The position numbers were made by a program, and so were the translations under genes. 64,000 nt of DNA from assembly GCF_000519045.1 (NCBI RefSeq), contig NZ_KI912532.1, positions 2,657,867-2,721,866 on the forward strand, in the 5' to 3' direction. Shown here in pieces: positions 17,790 through 27,612 of this stretch. Source of the DNA: Dechloromonas agitata is5. Its GTDB lineage: Bacteria > Pseudomonadota > Gammaproteobacteria > Burkholderiales > Rhodocyclaceae. Positions within the stretch are counted from its first letter, which is position 1, and each line of letters begins with the position of its first letter. The notes under the pieces were generated by a model. It was not told the origin of the DNA. It worked only from the letters and a program-made list of their open reading frames with translations, and made no database searches.

Positions 17790-19172
17790 TTATGACGATC
17801 GAAAATTTCCGGGTGGCAGCGGCGACATTCGGCCGACGTGCTTGGCGAGGATCTTGTAGGTGTCGCGGTCGAAGGTCGGGTGCGGTCCGTCGAGCAGCTC
17901 GGCAAGTTCCGATTCGGCTTTTGCCGTGCCGAGATAGCGCCAGCCGTTGATCAGGTGCACCTCGTCACCCTCGCGGATCACAGCCGGGCCGGGGAAGGGC
18001 CAGGAAACCAGCTTCAGCCCGGTGAGCGCGGTCATCAGTCGCATGGTGTGCTTGGCGAGCGGCTCCTTGCCGACACAGGCCCCCTTGCAGCGGCGGATCT
18101 GGTGGCCGAAACAGGGCTTTCCCGGTTTCATCGGCTGCTGGCCGATCAGCATGTCGCACAGGTTGTGGCTCTCGGCCAACTGGCGCAGGATGGCGTTGGC
18201 TTCCTTGGCATTTTTGAACAGGCCGTAGCAGGCCGTCGCCAGCCCGAAATCGATGTCGTCGGCGAGAACCAGTTGCGGCCGTAGCCAGCCTTGGCCTTCA
18301 TCGACCAGCATCCAGGTGCAGACCTCCTCGTTCTTGCGCAACTGGCGGTTCTGCGTCGGCTGCAGTTGCTTGACCAGGGCGGACTCGCGGAGCAGGGCGC
18401 CAATCTCGCCGGCGGTGACGAGCCAGTCGATCCGCCTGACCTGTTGGGCGAGCGCCATTTCCCTGGCCGAGCGCAGGTCGGCGGAGAAATGGGACAGCAC
18501 GCGCTGGCGGATGTCCTTGGCCTTGCCGATATAGAGCGGCAGGTCGTTTTCACCGTAGAAGAAGTAAACGCCCGGTCCGTCCGGCAGGTCATCCAGGATG
18601 CCGGCCTCGAGATGTGGCGGCAGGCTGGGGCGGGCATTCTGCTTGCTGAGGGCGGCGGCGATATCTGCGTCGCTGCGTTCGGCGTGGATTTTCTGCCAGA
18701 ACTGGTGGATCAGCTGCGCATCGGCCAGTGCCCGGTGGCGCGCCTCGGCGCGCAGGCCATGGCGTTCGATCAGGCTGTCCAGGTTGTGCCGGTGATGTTC
18801 CGGGTAGAGCGCCCGCGACAGCTTGACCGTACAGGCCACCGTGCTGCGGAAATCAATGCCCAGGCGCTTGAACTCGCTTTTCAGGAAGCCGTAGTCGAAG
18901 CGGGCGTTGTGGGCGATGAACAGGCGCCCCTCCAGGCGGCGCAGCGTTTCATCGGCGATGGCTTCGAATGGCGGGGCGTCGGCCACCATGGCGTTGCTGA
19001 TGCCGGTCAACTGCTCGATGAAGGGCGGAATCCGCATGCCGGGGTTGACCAGTTGCTGCCACTCGCGGACCGTTCCGTCGTCATCCACCGCGATGATGCC
19101 GATTTCGGTGATGCGGTCGTGGGTGGCGGTGGCGCCGGTGGTTTCGAGGTCGACAAAGGCAAGGGCAGGCAT
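17790..19172 (-). CDS. DnaQ-like 3'-5' exonuclease fused to a UvrC-type GIY-YIG nuclease domain
   Basis: 460 residues. Residues 1-165 are a DEDDh exonuclease: FVDLETTG (D8, E10), IAHNARFDYGFLKSEF, and HRALADAQLIHQFW with the His/Asp of Exo III. A linker leads to a GIY-YIG domain (about 197-275) with GPGVYFFYGENDLPLYIGKAKDIRQRVLSHF. The rest is a UvrC-like region, including a Cys-containing segment KPCFGHQIRRCKGACVGKE like that of UvrC/Cho. The fusion occurs in proteobacteria as an annotated DNA polymerase III epsilon-like protein and resembles E. coli Cho plus an exonuclease. The likely role is nucleotide excision or replication-linked repair. A true replicative DnaQ would not carry this tail. 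It is divergent from the PAS-GGDEF-EAL gene. Confidence 0.87.
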   Translation of the reverse strand: MPALAFVDLETTGATATHDRITEIGIIAVDDDGTVREWQQLVNPGMRIPPFIEQLTGISNAMVADAPPFEAIADETLRRLEGRLFIAHNARFDYGFLKSEFKRLGIDFRSTVACTVKLSRALYPEHHRHNLDSLIERHGLRAEARHRALADAQLIHQFWQKIHAERSDADIAAALSKQNARPSLPPHLEAGILDDLPDGPGVYFFYGENDLPLYIGKAKDIRQRVLSHFSADLRSAREMALAQQVRRIDWLVTAGEIGALLRESALVKQLQPTQNRQLRKNEEVCTWMLVDEGQGWLRPQLVLADDIDFGLATACYGLFKNAKEANAILRQLAESHNLCDMLIGQQPMKPGKPCFGHQIRRCKGACVGKEPLAKHTMRLMTALTGLKLVSWPFPGPAVIREGDEVHLINGWRYLGTAKAESELAELLDGPHPTFDRDTYKILAKHVGRMSPLPPGNFRSS

Positions 19173-19372
19173 GTCGACATTTTCTCATAGAAAAAACAGG
19201 CCGCCCGCCATGGTATACATACGCCTGTCGGGAAGCGGAGCGTTAATAAATCCACAGGGCTATATTCCGATTCGAGGCAGAGTAATCCGATATCAACAAC
19301 AGTCCGCGCCACCGCAAGGGCGAGGCGCTGTCCATTCGATGGGGCGATACACAGGAATGCCGCAGGCCAGCG
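19173..19372. other. Divergent intergenic region
   Basis: 200 bases separating the exonuclease fusion (leftward) and the PAS-GGDEF-EAL gene (rightward). It is more AT-rich than its flanks and contains TATATT at about 19262 as a possible rightward -10, but no matching -35. I see no RNA gene or clear palindrome. Confidence 0.35.
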
Positions 19373-21820
19373 ATGACTGAATCTCCGATCACCCACACCG
19401 CCTTGCTCGATAGCCTGGCGGCACCGGTCTGTGCCAAGGATTTGAACGGGCAGTACACCTATGTGAACGACATGGCCTGCATCATGTTGGGGCGCCAACG
19501 GGATGAGATCCTCGGCCGGACCGACCGCGCGTTGTTCGGCGATTCACTGGCCTCCAGGCTGGAGGCCTGCGACGCCCGGGTGCTACGGAGCGACAGCCAG
19601 GTCGCGTGTGAATTCGTGCTGCCCGACGGCAGCGGCGGCGAACGCTGCTACTGGATCGTCAAGCAGCCGCTGCACGATACCCATGGCGCACTGGTCGGCC
19701 TGGCCGGCATCGCCACCGACATCACCGACCGCAAACAGCAGGAACTTGAACTGGTCGCCCTCAAGAACAAGTTCGCCGCGACCCTGCAGGCCCTGCCGGA
19801 CCTGATGTTCGAAGTGGATCTCGAAGGCCGTTACATCGACTGTCATGCGCGCCAGGAGAGTTTGCTGGCCGCCCCCCGGGATGACCTGATCGGCCGCACG
19901 GTGCATGAGGTGCTGCCGCCCGATGTCGCTGCCACCTGCATGCATGCCCTGCACGAAGCGCAGGACAAGGGAATCTCGACTGGCTCGCAGTTCCGCCTGC
20001 TCTTGCCGGAAGGCGCCCGCTGGTTCGAGTTGTCGGTGGCGCAAAAAGCCAGTCCGGACAAGCAGCTGCCGCATTTCATCGTGCTCTCGCGCGACATCAC
20101 CGACCGCAAGAATGCCGAGCACGCCTTGCGGGAAAGCGAATCCTTGATGCGGGCCATCGTGGACAACACACCGGTCGAGTACTGGGCGCGCGATCTCGAT
20201 GGTCGCTGCATCATGGAAAATGCGCTGATCGTCAGGCACTGGGGCAGCCTGCTCGGCAAGCTGCCCCAGGATTCCAGCGCCAGTCCGGAAGAGCTCGCCC
20301 TGTGGCTGGACAACAACCGCCGGGCCTACCAGGGCGAAGTGGTCGAGGACGAGGTCGAATACCGGGTCGAGGGCGAGGCCAGGGTTTTTCGCAATGTCGT
20401 GGCGCCGATCAAGGTGGATGGAAAAATCATCGGCATCGTCGGTTTCAACCAGGATGTCACCGACCGCAAGCGGGCCGAGGACGAAATCCATCGCCTGGCC
20501 TTCTACGACCCGCTGACGCACCTGCCCAACCGGCGGCTGATGTTCGACCGCCTGCAGCACGCGCTGATCGGCAGCGGCCGGCGCAAGCGCTACGGTGCCT
20601 TGCTGCTCATCGACCTCGACAACTTCAAGTATCTCAACGACACGCATGGTCATGAAGTGGGCGACCAGTTGCTGATCGAAGTGGCCAAACGCCTGAAAAA
20701 GCGTATCCGGCAAGGGGATACGGCTGCCCGTCTGGGCGGCGACGAATTCGTCGTCATCCTCGAAGACATCGATGGTACGCTGGATGGCTCCATCCAGGCC
20801 GAGCTGATCGGTGAGAGTATCCGGGTCGAGTTGAACCAACCCTTTAACCTGGCCGGCCTGCCCAATGCGTGTCCAGTCGATTACCACTGTTCGTCCAGCA
20901 TCGGTATCGCGCTCTTCGACGGCGTCAAGGTCACTGCTGAGGAGCTGTTGCGCCGGGCCGATACCGCCATGTACCAGGCCAAGGCGGCGGGGCGCAATAC
21001 GCTGCGTTTCTTCGATCCCGAGATGCAGGCGGCTGTGACGCTGCGCGCCGCGCTCGAAACCGAGTTGCGTCAGGCGGTCGACCAGGAGCAATTCCAGCTC
21101 CATTACCAGCTGCAGGTGGATGCCGCCGGACACCCGGTCGGTGCCGAGGCCCTGTTGCGCTGGATGCACCCGGTCCGGGGCATGGTGTTGCCGGCCAGCT
21201 TCATCACCCTGGCCGAGGAAACCGGCCTGATCGTTCCGCTCGGCCGCTGGGTGCTCACCGCCGCTTGCCGGCAACTGGCGGCCTGGGCCGGGCAGCCGGC
21301 AACCGCCGGGCTGACGCTGGCGGTCAATGTCAGTGTCCGGCAATTCAGGCAAGCCAGCTTTACCGAGCAACTGCGCGGACTGCTGGCCGAAACCGGTGCC
21401 TCGGCCCAACGCTTGAAGCTGGAAGTGACCGAAAACCTGCTGCAGGAAGAGGCGGAGGCGGTCATCGGCCGTATGGCGGAGCTCAAGCAACTCGGTATCC
21501 ATTTCGCGCTGGACGATTTCGGGACAGGCTATTCGTCGCTCGCCTACCTCAAGCGCCTGCCGCTGAACCAGCTGAAGATCGATCGCTCCTTTGTCCGCGA
21601 CGTGCTGAGCGACCCCAACGATGCCGCCATCGCCGAAACCATCGTCACCCTCGGCAACAGTCTAGGCCTGGAGGTGATCGCCGAAGGGGTCGAGACCGAG
21701 GAGCAGCTACGCTTCCTGGCCGGGATCGGCTGCCGGCAGTACCAGGGCTTTCTGTTCGGCCACCCCGTGGCGGCCGGCGACTTCGCGGCAGCGATGCCGA
21801 TGCGGGACGCCGCGGCATGA
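19373..21820 (+). CDS. Triple-PAS GGDEF-EAL cyclic-di-GMP turnover protein
   Basis: 815 residues with no membrane segment. Three PAS/PAC units lie at about 8-118, 122-252 and 255-375, each closed by a DITDRK or DVTDRK motif. The GGDEF domain has an intact GGDEF at 455-459 and an inhibitory-site RxxD (RQGD) five residues before it. The EAL domain has EAL at 592-594 and DDFGTGYSSLAYLKRLPLNQLKID. Both catalytic motifs are intact, so it could make and degrade c-di-GMP, with the PAS units as cytosolic sensors. No heme- or flavin-binding signature can be called with confidence. The stop overlaps the nudC start (ATGA, 21817-21820). Confidence 0.95.
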   Translation: MTESPITHTALLDSLAAPVCAKDLNGQYTYVNDMACIMLGRQRDEILGRTDRALFGDSLASRLEACDARVLRSDSQVACEFVLPDGSGGERCYWIVKQPLHDTHGALVGLAGIATDITDRKQQELELVALKNKFAATLQALPDLMFEVDLEGRYIDCHARQESLLAAPRDDLIGRTVHEVLPPDVAATCMHALHEAQDKGISTGSQFRLLLPEGARWFELSVAQKASPDKQLPHFIVLSRDITDRKNAEHALRESESLMRAIVDNTPVEYWARDLDGRCIMENALIVRHWGSLLGKLPQDSSASPEELALWLDNNRRAYQGEVVEDEVEYRVEGEARVFRNVVAPIKVDGKIIGIVGFNQDVTDRKRAEDEIHRLAFYDPLTHLPNRRLMFDRLQHALIGSGRRKRYGALLLIDLDNFKYLNDTHGHEVGDQLLIEVAKRLKKRIRQGDTAARLGGDEFVVILEDIDGTLDGSIQAELIGESIRVELNQPFNLAGLPNACPVDYHCSSSIGIALFDGVKVTAEELLRRADTAMYQAKAAGRNTLRFFDPEMQAAVTLRAALETELRQAVDQEQFQLHYQLQVDAAGHPVGAEALLRWMHPVRGMVLPASFITLAEETGLIVPLGRWVLTAACRQLAAWAGQPATAGLTLAVNVSVRQFRQASFTEQLRGLLAETGASAQRLKLEVTENLLQEEAEAVIGRMAELKQLGIHFALDDFGTGYSSLAYLKRLPLNQLKIDRSFVRDVLSDPNDAAIAETIVTLGNSLGLEVIAEGVETEEQLRFLAGIGCRQYQGFLFGHPVAAGDFAAAMPMRDAAA

Positions 21821-22605
21821 CAACGCCGGCCTACTGGGTATTGCGTTGCGACAACCGCTTGCTGATCGTCGACGGCGACGGGGCTGCGCCATTCCCGTTC
21901 GGTTTGCCGATCGAGATGGGTTCCCCGGCCAGCCCTCTGGCGGTAGGGACATGGCAGGGCGTCCCCTGCCTGGCGGCCGACGTGATGGCGTTTCCCCGGC
22001 TTGCCCACGGCGAGGCTGCGCCTTTGCGCAGCGTGTTCGAGCTGGCCGGCGACGCGGCCTTCGCGCTCGCCGGGCGGGCGGTCCAGCTGCTCGACTGGCA
22101 GCGGCAGCACCGCTTCTGCGGCCAATGCGGCACGCCGACCGAGCGTCTGGAGCATGAGCACGCCACGCGCTGCCCGGCCTGTGGCCTGATCGCCTACCCC
22201 CGCATATCGCCGGCCGTCATGGTGCTGGTCTGCAAGGGCGACCAGTTACTGCTCGCCCGCAGCCCGCGCTTCAAGCCTGGCGTGTTCAGCGCCTTGGCCG
22301 GTTTCGTCGAACCGGGAGAAACCCTGGAACAATGTGCCCGCCGCGAGGTGCGCGAGGAGGTCGGAATCGACATTGCCCATCTTCGTTACTTCGCCAGCCA
22401 GCCCTGGCCCTTTCCGAATTCGCTGATGGTCGCCTTCCTGGCCGACTACGCAGGCGGAGAGATCACGCCGGAACCAGCCGAAATCGAGGCGGCCGGATGG
22501 TTCTCACCGGGGGCCTTGCCGCTGTTGCCCGATCCGGTCAGCATTTCGCGACGCCTGATCGACGCGGCTTGTGCCGAGCTCCATTCGGCCCATCGCCGCG
22601 CCTAG
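21817..22605 (+). CDS. nudC: NAD+ diphosphatase / NAD-RNA decapping hydrolase
   Basis: 262 residues from the ATG overlapping the GGDEF-EAL stop. Four zinc cysteines (C101, C104, C119, C122) sit in CGQCG...CPACG. The Nudix box is GFVEPGETLEQCARREVREEVGI, and the NADH-pyrophosphatase signature SQPWPFPNS follows at about 194-202. This enzyme splits NAD(H) to NMN and AMP and, in E. coli, removes NAD caps from RNA. The length matches NudC. Its 3' end overlaps the convergent TonB-like gene by four bases (22602-22605). Confidence 0.95.
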   Translation: MTTPAYWVLRCDNRLLIVDGDGAAPFPFGLPIEMGSPASPLAVGTWQGVPCLAADVMAFPRLAHGEAAPLRSVFELAGDAAFALAGRAVQLLDWQRQHRFCGQCGTPTERLEHEHATRCPACGLIAYPRISPAVMVLVCKGDQLLLARSPRFKPGVFSALAGFVEPGETLEQCARREVREEVGIDIAHLRYFASQPWPFPNSLMVAFLADYAGGEITPEPAEIEAAGWFSPGALPLLPDPVSISRRLIDAACAELHSAHRRA

Positions 22606-23417
22606 TAGCAGCGATTGCCCCGCATGCGGCTGAAGCCGGGATCGTTGTTGCGTCCCGGCCGGATACAGATGGTCACACCCAGCGAGCGGGCTGCCCGGTC
22701 GATGTCCGGCGGAAAGGGCGCAAACGGCAGCGAACGCTCGATCACTGCCCGGATGAAGGCGACTTCATCCGCCTGGTCGGCTGCATTCAGCACGGTGAAG
22801 GATTTCAGCGAACCATCCGGATTCAGGCGGAACTGCACGGCAGCAGTCTGTACGCCCTGATGACGACGCCCGTTATTGACGAAACCGGCACTCCGATTGA
22901 GGCGGCGGACCAGGCCGTCCATGTACAGTTCCACACTGAACGGATCGGCTGGCGGGGCATTCGGCCGCAATTCAAGCAGGGCTTCGGCTGCCGCATCCTC
23001 GCGGGCCAGTTGTTGCCCGGCTTGGCGCGCCATGGCGAGCGAACGCTCGGCCAGCGGCGGCTGCGGCGTCTTCCGTGCCTGCTCGGCCAGTTCGTTCAGG
23101 AAACCGTCCATCTCGGCTTTTTCGGCGGCCGTCCAGGCCGGTTGGGCCTGCGGACGATGTCCCTTGTCGGTCGTCATCACACGGGTGCGAGGCGCGGCCT
23201 TGCTGATCTTCGCTTCTGACGAGCGGGCCGGTGGTTCGACGCTACGCTCCGGCGGCCGTGGACGGGACGCCAGCCTGGCCTGCAATGGTGGGGCGGCCGG
23301 CGGGGTGCCGGCCGGCTCATCGTGCGGCAGGAAAAGCAGCAGGGCGTGGATCGCCAGCGAGACGGCGAGGGCCGATGGCAGTCCGCGCCGCTTGCCGGTG
23401 GGCTCGAAAGAGGACAT
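22602..23417 (-). CDS. TonB-like envelope protein without ExbBD partners
   Basis: 271 residues from ATG 23417 (MSSFEPTG); an ATG 9 bases earlier is equally open and neither has a clear ribosome site. A single N-terminal helix (LPSALAVSLAIHALLLFLP) is followed by a Pro/Arg-rich stretch, a helical middle (MDGFLNELAEQARK), and a C-terminal domain ending VQFRLNPDGSLKSFTVLNAA...VIERSLPFAPFPPDI. This resembles the C-terminal fold of TonB/TolA-type energy transducers. No exbB, exbD or receptor gene is near. The last residues GVTICIRPGRNNDPGFSRMRGNRCY are unusual in carrying two Cys. The role in energy transduction is an inference from layout. Confidence 0.7.
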   Translation of the reverse strand: MSSFEPTGKRRGLPSALAVSLAIHALLLFLPHDEPAGTPPAAPPLQARLASRPRPPERSVEPPARSSEAKISKAAPRTRVMTTDKGHRPQAQPAWTAAEKAEMDGFLNELAEQARKTPQPPLAERSLAMARQAGQQLAREDAAAEALLELRPNAPPADPFSVELYMDGLVRRLNRSAGFVNNGRRHQGVQTAAVQFRLNPDGSLKSFTVLNAADQADEVAFIRAVIERSLPFAPFPPDIDRAARSLGVTICIRPGRNNDPGFSRMRGNRCY

Positions 23418-23496
23418 CGGCGGCATTCTATGCGGCCAAGTGCCTGTCTGTGCAGCAAATGCGACGCGCTGGCCCGGTCCCCATCCCTTGGTCGGG

Positions 23497-23502
23497 TATA
23501 AT
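23497..23502 (+). promoter_or_regulatory. Candidate -10 box for purL
   Basis: Perfect TATAAT preceded by CGGG, 35 bases before the purL ATG. No good -35 lies 16-18 bases upstream, so activator help or a weak promoter is likely. No purine riboswitch fold or PurR-like palindrome is seen. Confidence 0.45.
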
Positions 23503-23537
23503 GCCCGCCTCTCCGCCTAACCAGAAATCACCATTCC

Positions 23538-26500
23538 ATGGCCGACATTCTTTGCCTCAAGGGCGACGCCGCCTTTTCTGCTTTCCGCCTGCAACGCCTG
23601 CTCGCCCGCCTTACGGCGGCGGTGTCGGACATCGAATCGGTGACCGCCGATTACTGGCACGTCATTGCGCAAAAGCGCGCGTTGTCTGCCGACGAGCGCG
23701 CCAAGCTGGCCAAGTTGCTGGAAGAAGTCCCGGTCGGCGAAGACAAGGGGGAACTGTTCCTGGTCGCGCCGCGCATCGGCACCATTTCCCCGTGGTCGTC
23801 GAAGGCGACCGACATCGCTTTCAATTGCGACCTGGAGCCGGCCATCGAGCGTATCGAGCGCGTCGTCGCTTTCCATGTTGTCGTCAGGAACGGTCGTTCC
23901 CTGACGGCCGATGAGCAGAAGACTGTCGCCGGCCTGCTGCACGACCGGATGACCGAATCGGTGCTCAAGGCTTTCGCCGACGCCGGCGAACTGTTCCGCC
24001 ATGTCGCACCGAAGCCCCTGTCGACCGTCGATGTGTTGACCGGCGGCAAGGCTGCACTGGTCGCCGCCAACGGTACGCTGGGCCTGGCCCTGTCCGACGA
24101 TGAAGTGGACTACCTGCTCGACATCTTCACCAAGGCTGGCCGCAATCCGACCGATGTCGAGCTGATGATGTTCGCGCAGGCCAATTCCGAGCATTGCCGT
24201 CACAAGATCTTCAACGCATCGTGGATCATCGATGGCCAGGCCAAGGACAAGACCCTGTTCGGCATGATCCGCGAGACGCACCAGGCCCACCCGCAGGGTA
24301 CCGTGCTGGCCTATGCCGACAACGCCTCGATCATCGAAGGCGCGACCATTCCGCGCTTCTATCCGGATGCCGACCGCGGCTACAGCTACAAGGACGAGCT
24401 GACCCACATCCTGACCAAGGTCGAGACGCACAACCACCCGACGGCGATCTCGCCTTTCCCGGGTGCCTCCACCGGCTCCGGCGGTGAAATCCGCGACGAG
24501 GGCGCTACCGGCAAGGGCTCCAAGCCGAAGGCCGGCCTCTGTGGCTTCTCGGTTTCCAACCTCAACCTGCCGGATGCCCCGCAGCCGTGGGAAAAGGCCT
24601 ACGGCCGCCCGTCGCGCATCGCCTCCGCCCTTGACATCATGCTCGAAGGCCCGATCGGCGCCGCCGCCTTCAACAACGAATTCGGCCGCCCGAACCTGAC
24701 CGGCTACTTCCGTACCTACGAGCAGGATGTGGCTGGCGTGGTGCGTGGCTACCACAAGCCGATCATGATCGCCGGTGGCCTGGGCAGCATCCAGGCCGAG
24801 CAGTCCTTTAAAGAGCCGACCTTCCCGGTCGGCACGCTGTTCGTGCAACTCGGTGGCCCCGGCATGCTGATCGGCCTCGGCGGTGGCGCGGCCTCGTCGA
24901 TGACCGCCGGCGTCAATGCCGAAGACCTCGACTTCGCCTCCGTCCAGCGCGGCAACCCGGAAATCCAGCGCCGCGCGCAGGAAGTCATCGACCGCTGCTG
25001 GCAGATGGGCGCCCCGAAGGTCGACATCCAGCAGCCGGGCGACGGCAACCCCATCCTGTCGATCCACGACGTCGGTGCCGGTGGTGTTTCCAACGCACTA
25101 CCGGAACTGGCCCATTCCGGCGAAGTCGGTGCCAAGTTCGAACTGCGCGAAGTGCCCATCCTCGAACCGGGCATGTCGCCGGCCGAAATCTGGTCGAACG
25201 AATCGCAGGAACGCTACGTGCTGGCCATTCCGCCGGGCCGTATCGACGAATTCCGTGCCCTGTGCGAACGCGAGCGTTGCCCGTTCGCCGTGGTTGGCGA
25301 GGCGACCGGCGATGGCCACCTGACCGTCACCGACCGTCACTTCAACGTGAACCCGGTCGACATGGAAATGGAGGCACTGCTCGGCAAACCGCCGCGCATG
25401 ACGCGCGACGTGACCACGCTGCCGAGCAGTTTCGTGCCCTTCGACGCCGTCTCGCTGGAACTGAAGGACGCCGCCTATCGCCTGATGAAACTGCCGGCCA
25501 TCGCCGACAAGACTTTCCTGATTTCGATTGGTGACCGCTCGGTCGGTGGCATGACCGCCCGCGACCAGATGGTCGGGCCGTGGCAAGTGCCGGTGGCCGA
25601 TGTCGCCGTGACCACCATGGGCTACCAGGGCTACCTCGGGGAAGCTTTTGCCATGGGCGAGCGCACCCCGGTCGCCGTACTCGACGCACCGGCCTCCGGC
25701 CGTATGGCAATCGCCGAATCGCTGACCAACCTGGCCGCTGCCGATGTCGGCATGCTCGACAAGGTCAAGCTCTCTGCCAACTGGATGGCCCCCTGCGGCG
25801 TGCCGGGCGAGGATGCCCGCCTGTACGCCACCGTCGAGGGCATTTCCGAGTTGTGCAAGCAGATCGGTATCTCGATCCCGGTCGGCAAGGATTCGCTGTC
25901 GATGCGTACCGCCTGGGAAGAGGGCGCCGAGAAGAAGCAGGTCGTGTCGCCGCTATCGCTGATCATCACGTCGTTCGCCGCCGTGAACGACGTGCGCAAG
26001 ACGCTGACCCCGGTACTCGACCGCGAGTGCGGTGAATCCGACCTGATCCTGATCGATCTCGGCAAGAACCGCCTCGGCGGCTCCTGCCTGGCGCAGGTGT
26101 ACAACGCCACCGGCGACGATGCGCCGGATGTCGACGAACCGGCCAAGCTGAAAGCCCTGTTCGATACGGTTCAGAAGCTCAATGCCGATGGCCTGATCCG
26201 CGCTTACCACGACCGTTCTGATGGTGGCTTGTTCGCTGCTGCGGCCGAAATGGCTTTCGCCAGCCGCTGCGGTGTGACACTGGATCTCGACGGCATCTGC
26301 TTCGATGCTGCCGCCCTCGATGTCGACGGCGCCGAAAAGCGCCCCGACCTGATGGCCGGCCGCGATTTCGAAAAGGTCGTCCGTGTCCTGTTCAACGAAG
26401 AAGTCGGTGCGCTGATCCAGGTCAAGCGCGACGACCGCTCCACCGTCACCGCCGCGCTGCGCGAGGCTGGGCTGGCCTATCACTTTGTCGGCATGCTCAA

Positions 26501-27500
26501 CGAATGGGATGAAATTCGCGTCATCCGCAATGCCAAGAAGCTACTGCGTGAGAAGCGTGTCGATCTGCAGCGTGCCTGGTCGGAAACCAGCTACCAGATG
26601 CAGGCGATGCGTGACAACCCGAGTTGTGCCCAGCAGGAATACGACCGCATCCTCGACACCAGTGACCCCGGCCTGTCGCCGAAGCTGACCTTCGATCCGC
26701 AGGACGATTTCACGAAGGTCTACCTGCAGCTCGGCGCCAAGCCGCGCATGGCCATCCTGCGTGAGCAGGGCGTCAACAGCCACTACGAAATGGCGGCGGC
26801 GTTTGATCGTGCCGGTTTCGCCTCGGTCGACGTGCACATGAGCGACATCCTCGCCGGCCGCGTCAATCTCAAGGACTTCAAGGGCCTGGTCGCCTGTGGC
26901 GGCTTCTCCTACGGCGACGTGCTCGGTGCCGGCCAGGGCTGGGCCAAGACCATCCTGATGCACGAAGGCTGCCGCGACGAGTTCGCCGAATTCTTCAACC
27001 GCAAGGACACCTTCGCGCTGGGCGTCTGCAACGGCTGCCAGATGATGAGCGCCCTCAAGTCGCTGATCCCCGGCGCCGAACACTGGCCGGCGTTCCGCCG
27101 CAACCGCGTCGAACAGTTCGAGGCCCGCTTCGTACAGACCGAAGTGCTGGCCTCGCCGTCGCTCTTCTTTACCGGCATGGAAGGCTCGCTGATCCCTATC
27201 GTCGTCTCGCACGGCGAAGGCCGCGCCGTCTTCGATAACCCGGCTGATCAGGCCAAGTGCCTGTCGGCGCTGCGCTATGTCGACAACAAGGGCGAGCCGA
27301 CTGAGGTCTATCCCTACAATCCGAACGGTTCACCGGGTGGCCTGACCGCCGTGACCACTGAGGACGGCCGCTTTACGATCATGATGCCGCACCCGGAGCG
27401 CGTTTTCCGAACCGTGCAGATGTCCTGGCATCCGGCCAACTGGGGCGAGGATGCGCCGTGGATGCGCATGTTCCGTAACGCCCGCCGCTGGGTTGGCTAA
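23538..27500 (+). CDS. purL: Phosphoribosylformylglycinamidine synthase (single-chain)
   Basis: 1320 residues, the large single-polypeptide PurL of proteobacteria. It converts FGAR, ATP and glutamine to FGAM in purine synthesis. The order is an N-terminal PurS-like domain, the first AIRS-like domain with [20 protein letters not shown], a second AIRS-like half ([18 protein letters not shown] region and [14 protein letters not shown]), and a C-terminal class I glutaminase. The glutaminase has nucleophile Cys1164 in GVCNGCQMM and the His/Glu pair in MPHPERVFR. The gene stands alone between the TonB-like gene (divergent) and the aminotransferase (convergent), and ends in a strong terminator. Confidence 0.97.
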   Translation: MADILCLKGDAAFSAFRLQRLLARLTAAVSDIESVTADYWHVIAQKRALSADERAKLAKLLEEVPVGEDKGELFLVAPRIGTISPWSSKATDIAFNCDLEPAIERIERVVAFHVVVRNGRSLTADEQKTVAGLLHDRMTESVLKAFADAGELFRHVAPKPLSTVDVLTGGKAALVAANGTLGLALSDDEVDYLLDIFTKAGRNPTDVELMMFAQANSEHCRHKIFNASWIIDGQAKDKTLFGMIRETHQAHPQGTVLAYADNASIIEGATIPRFYPDADRGYSYKDELTHILTKVETHNHPTAISPFPGASTGSGGEIRDEGATGKGSKPKAGLCGFSVSNLNLPDAPQPWEKAYGRPSRIASALDIMLEGPIGAAAFNNEFGRPNLTGYFRTYEQDVAGVVRGYHKPIMIAGGLGSIQAEQSFKEPTFPVGTLFVQLGGPGMLIGLGGGAASSMTAGVNAEDLDFASVQRGNPEIQRRAQEVIDRCWQMGAPKVDIQQPGDGNPILSIHDVGAGGVSNALPELAHSGEVGAKFELREVPILEPGMSPAEIWSNESQERYVLAIPPGRIDEFRALCERERCPFAVVGEATGDGHLTVTDRHFNVNPVDMEMEALLGKPPRMTRDVTTLPSSFVPFDAVSLELKDAAYRLMKLPAIADKTFLISIGDRSVGGMTARDQMVGPWQVPVADVAVTTMGYQGYLGEAFAMGERTPVAVLDAPASGRMAIAESLTNLAAADVGMLDKVKLSANWMAPCGVPGEDARLYATVEGISELCKQIGISIPVGKDSLSMRTAWEEGAEKKQVVSPLSLIITSFAAVNDVRKTLTPVLDRECGESDLILIDLGKNRLGGSCLAQVYNATGDDAPDVDEPAKLKALFDTVQKLNADGLIRAYHDRSDGGLFAAAAEMAFASRCGVTLDLDGICFDAAALDVDGAEKRPDLMAGRDFEKVVRVLFNEEVGALIQVKRDDRSTVTAALREAGLAYHFVGMLNEWDEIRVIRNAKKLLREKRVDLQRAWSETSYQMQAMRDNPSCAQQEYDRILDTSDPGLSPKLTFDPQDDFTKVYLQLGAKPRMAILREQGVNSHYEMAAAFDRAGFASVDVHMSDILAGRVNLKDFKGLVACGGFSYGDVLGAGQGWAKTILMHEGCRDEFAEFFNRKDTFALGVCNGCQMMSALKSLIPGAEHWPAFRRNRVEQFEARFVQTEVLASPSLFFTGMEGSLIPIVVSHGEGRAVFDNPADQAKCLSALRYVDNKGEPTEVYPYNPNGSPGGLTAVTTEDGRFTIMMPHPERVFRTVQMSWHPANWGEDAPWMRMFRNARRWVG

Positions 27501-27564
27501 CGCCGCATCGACCAGAGGAAAGAAGCCTCTCGCATCTTTCAACTGGATGCGGGAGGCCAAAAAG

Positions 27565-27590
27565 AAAGGGAGCCAATCGGCTCCCTTTTT
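27565..27590. terminator. Bidirectional terminator between purL and the aminotransferase gene
   Basis: AAAGGGAGCC-AATC-GGCTCCCTTT followed by TT on + and by an A-run giving U-tract on -. Ten-base perfect arms between two convergent genes. Confidence 0.88.
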
Positions 27591-27612
27591 CATGTGGATT
27601 GCAGCAAGCTGA

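Noticed and set aside
23461..23537. Purine riboswitch before purL.
   Set aside because: The leader is too short (about 30-40 bases after the -10) and has no three-helix junction pattern.
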